Assembly: GCA_902363375.1 (NCBI GenBank)
Contig: CABIZX010000001.1
Location: forward strand, 558,001-622,000
Length of the DNA: 64,000 nt
Source of the DNA: Clostridiaceae bacterium
GTDB taxonomy: Bacteria; Bacillota; Clostridia; Clostridiales; Clostridiaceae
Direction of reading: 5' to 3'
Shown here one piece after another: positions 63,537-64,000 of the stretch. The position numbers and the translations under genes are program-made. Numbering within the stretch: the first letter of the stretch is position 1; the number at the start of each line of letters is the position of its first letter. The notes beneath the pieces were generated by a model. That model was given only the letters and a program-made list of their open reading frames with translations, was not told the DNA's origin and made no database searches.

Positions 63537-64000
63537 TTGGATATATTTAAGTTTAAAAAAAATATAAATTCTGAAAAGATACAGCTAGATATGGAAAAGA
63601 TTCCAGCTCATATAGCTATAATTATGGATGGAAATGGACGTTGGGCAAAACAGAGAAAGTTGCCGAGAACCATGGGACATAGGGCTGGTATGAAAAATAT
63701 AAAAATGATGGTAGAGGAATCAAGTAATCTTGGGGTAAAATATCTAACTCTATATGCGTTTTCTACGGAAAATTGGAAAAGACCAACGGAAGAGGTAGGA
63801 GCATTAATGGATTTAGTAGTAGAGTTCATTGATAAAGAGTTTGAAGAATTACATAGAAATAATGTGAAACTTAATTCTATAGGAGATATAAGCAAACTAC
63901 CTGCAAAATCAAGAATTGCCATAGAGGATGCTAAAGAGAAGACTAGAAATAATACAGGATTAACTCTTAATATAGCGCTAAACTATGGTGGTAGAGACGA
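63537..64000 (+). CDS. uppS: Isoprenyl transferase (undecaprenyl pyrophosphate synthase), 5' part
   Basis: Condenses isopentenyl units to make the C55 lipid carrier for cell-wall synthesis. The gene runs off the window after about 154 codons. The start is TTG at 63537 with GGAGAGA at 63524-63530; the ATG at 63532 is in another frame. The first 18 residues (MDIFKFKKNINSEKIQLD) are an extension, then MEKIPAHIAIIMDGNGRWAK with the catalytic Asp, PRTMGHRAG near residue 43, YLTLYAFSTENWKRP near 69 and LNIALNYGGRD at the edge. Relatives have cdsA and dxr next. Confidence 0.94.
   Translation, partial: MDIFKFKKNINSEKIQLDMEKIPAHIAIIMDGNGRWAKQRKLPRTMGHRAGMKNIKMMVEESSNLGVKYLTLYAFSTENWKRPTEEVGALMDLVVEFIDKEFEELHRNNVKLNSIGDISKLPAKSRIAIEDAKEKTRNNTGLTLNIALNYGGRD

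Overview
The window is a stretch of conserved chromosomal backbone from a low-GC, endospore-forming Firmicute, almost certainly Clostridium sensu stricto (Clostridiaceae). The evidence is strong A+T bias, AGGAGG-type ribosome binding sites, sporulation genes (spoIVA, spoVM, ylbJ), codY, a Pta-AckA acetate pathway, and gene orders typical of clostridia (priA-def-fmt-rsmB-rlmN-stp-prkC-rsgA-rpe-thiN; rnc-smc-ftsY-ylxM-ffh-rpsP-khpA-rimM-trmD-rplS; rpsB-tsf-pyrH-frr-uppS). The species cannot be named from sequence alone. I see no tRNA, rRNA, CRISPR, prophage, plasmid or intact insertion sequence.

Layout. 1-0.9 kb: end of the phosphate-uptake operon (pstB tail, phoU). 1-3.7 kb: a PDZ/radical-SAM/DUF512 protein and the GTPase der. 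3.8-7.6 kb: gpsA, an M15B (VanY-like) peptidase and spoIVA, each as a separate unit. 7.66-8.39 kb: the only long gene-free stretch, which may hold a decayed transposase. 8.4-11 kb: L-asparaginase and a guanine/hypoxanthine permease behind a purine riboswitch. 11.3-14.6 kb: yicC-remA-gmk-rpoZ-coaBC. 14.7-26.4 kb: a long operon from priA to thiN covering replication restart, N-formylmethionine handling, rRNA methylation, a PP2C phosphatase/PASTA kinase pair and GTPase RsgA. 26.6-26.9 kb: a 51-residue membrane micro-protein and the 26-residue SpoVM, convergent with rpmB. 27.3-33.1 kb: asp23, fakA, recG, rsmD, coaD and a coiled-coil gene. 33.1-35.6 kb: ylbJ and tmcAL on the minus strand. 35.8-38.1 kb: pta-ackA. 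38.2-42.4 kb: yceD, rpmF, plsX, acpP, rnc and an Elp3-like radical SAM gene. 42.5-51.4 kb: DUF4044-like micro-protein, smc, signal-recognition-particle genes and the rpsP-rplS ribosome/tRNA-modification group. 51.5-59.7 kb: rbgA, rnhB, yraN (minus), comM, dprA, topA, codY. 60.1-64 kb: rpsB, tsf, pyrH, frr, and uppS cut by the window end.

Functionally the window links translation (S2, S16, L19, L28, L32, EF-Ts, RRF, Fmt, Def), rRNA/tRNA modification, membrane lipid and wall precursor supply (GpsA, PlsX, AcpP, UppS), chromosome maintenance (SMC, TopA, RecG, PriA, DprA, RNase HII) and sporulation coat assembly. SpoIVA and SpoVM, which cooperate at the forespore surface, are both here.

I did not find a previously undescribed multi-gene system. 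The most interesting material is non-coding or very small: the riboswitch with a fully readable terminator/antiterminator, a structured rpsB leader capped by a cUACGg tetraloop, mutually exclusive helices between rpsB and tsf, a 22-bp perfect hairpin without a U-tract, micro-proteins, and several genes whose start codon differs from the longest reading frame. All calls come from reading the sequence; no database search was possible.
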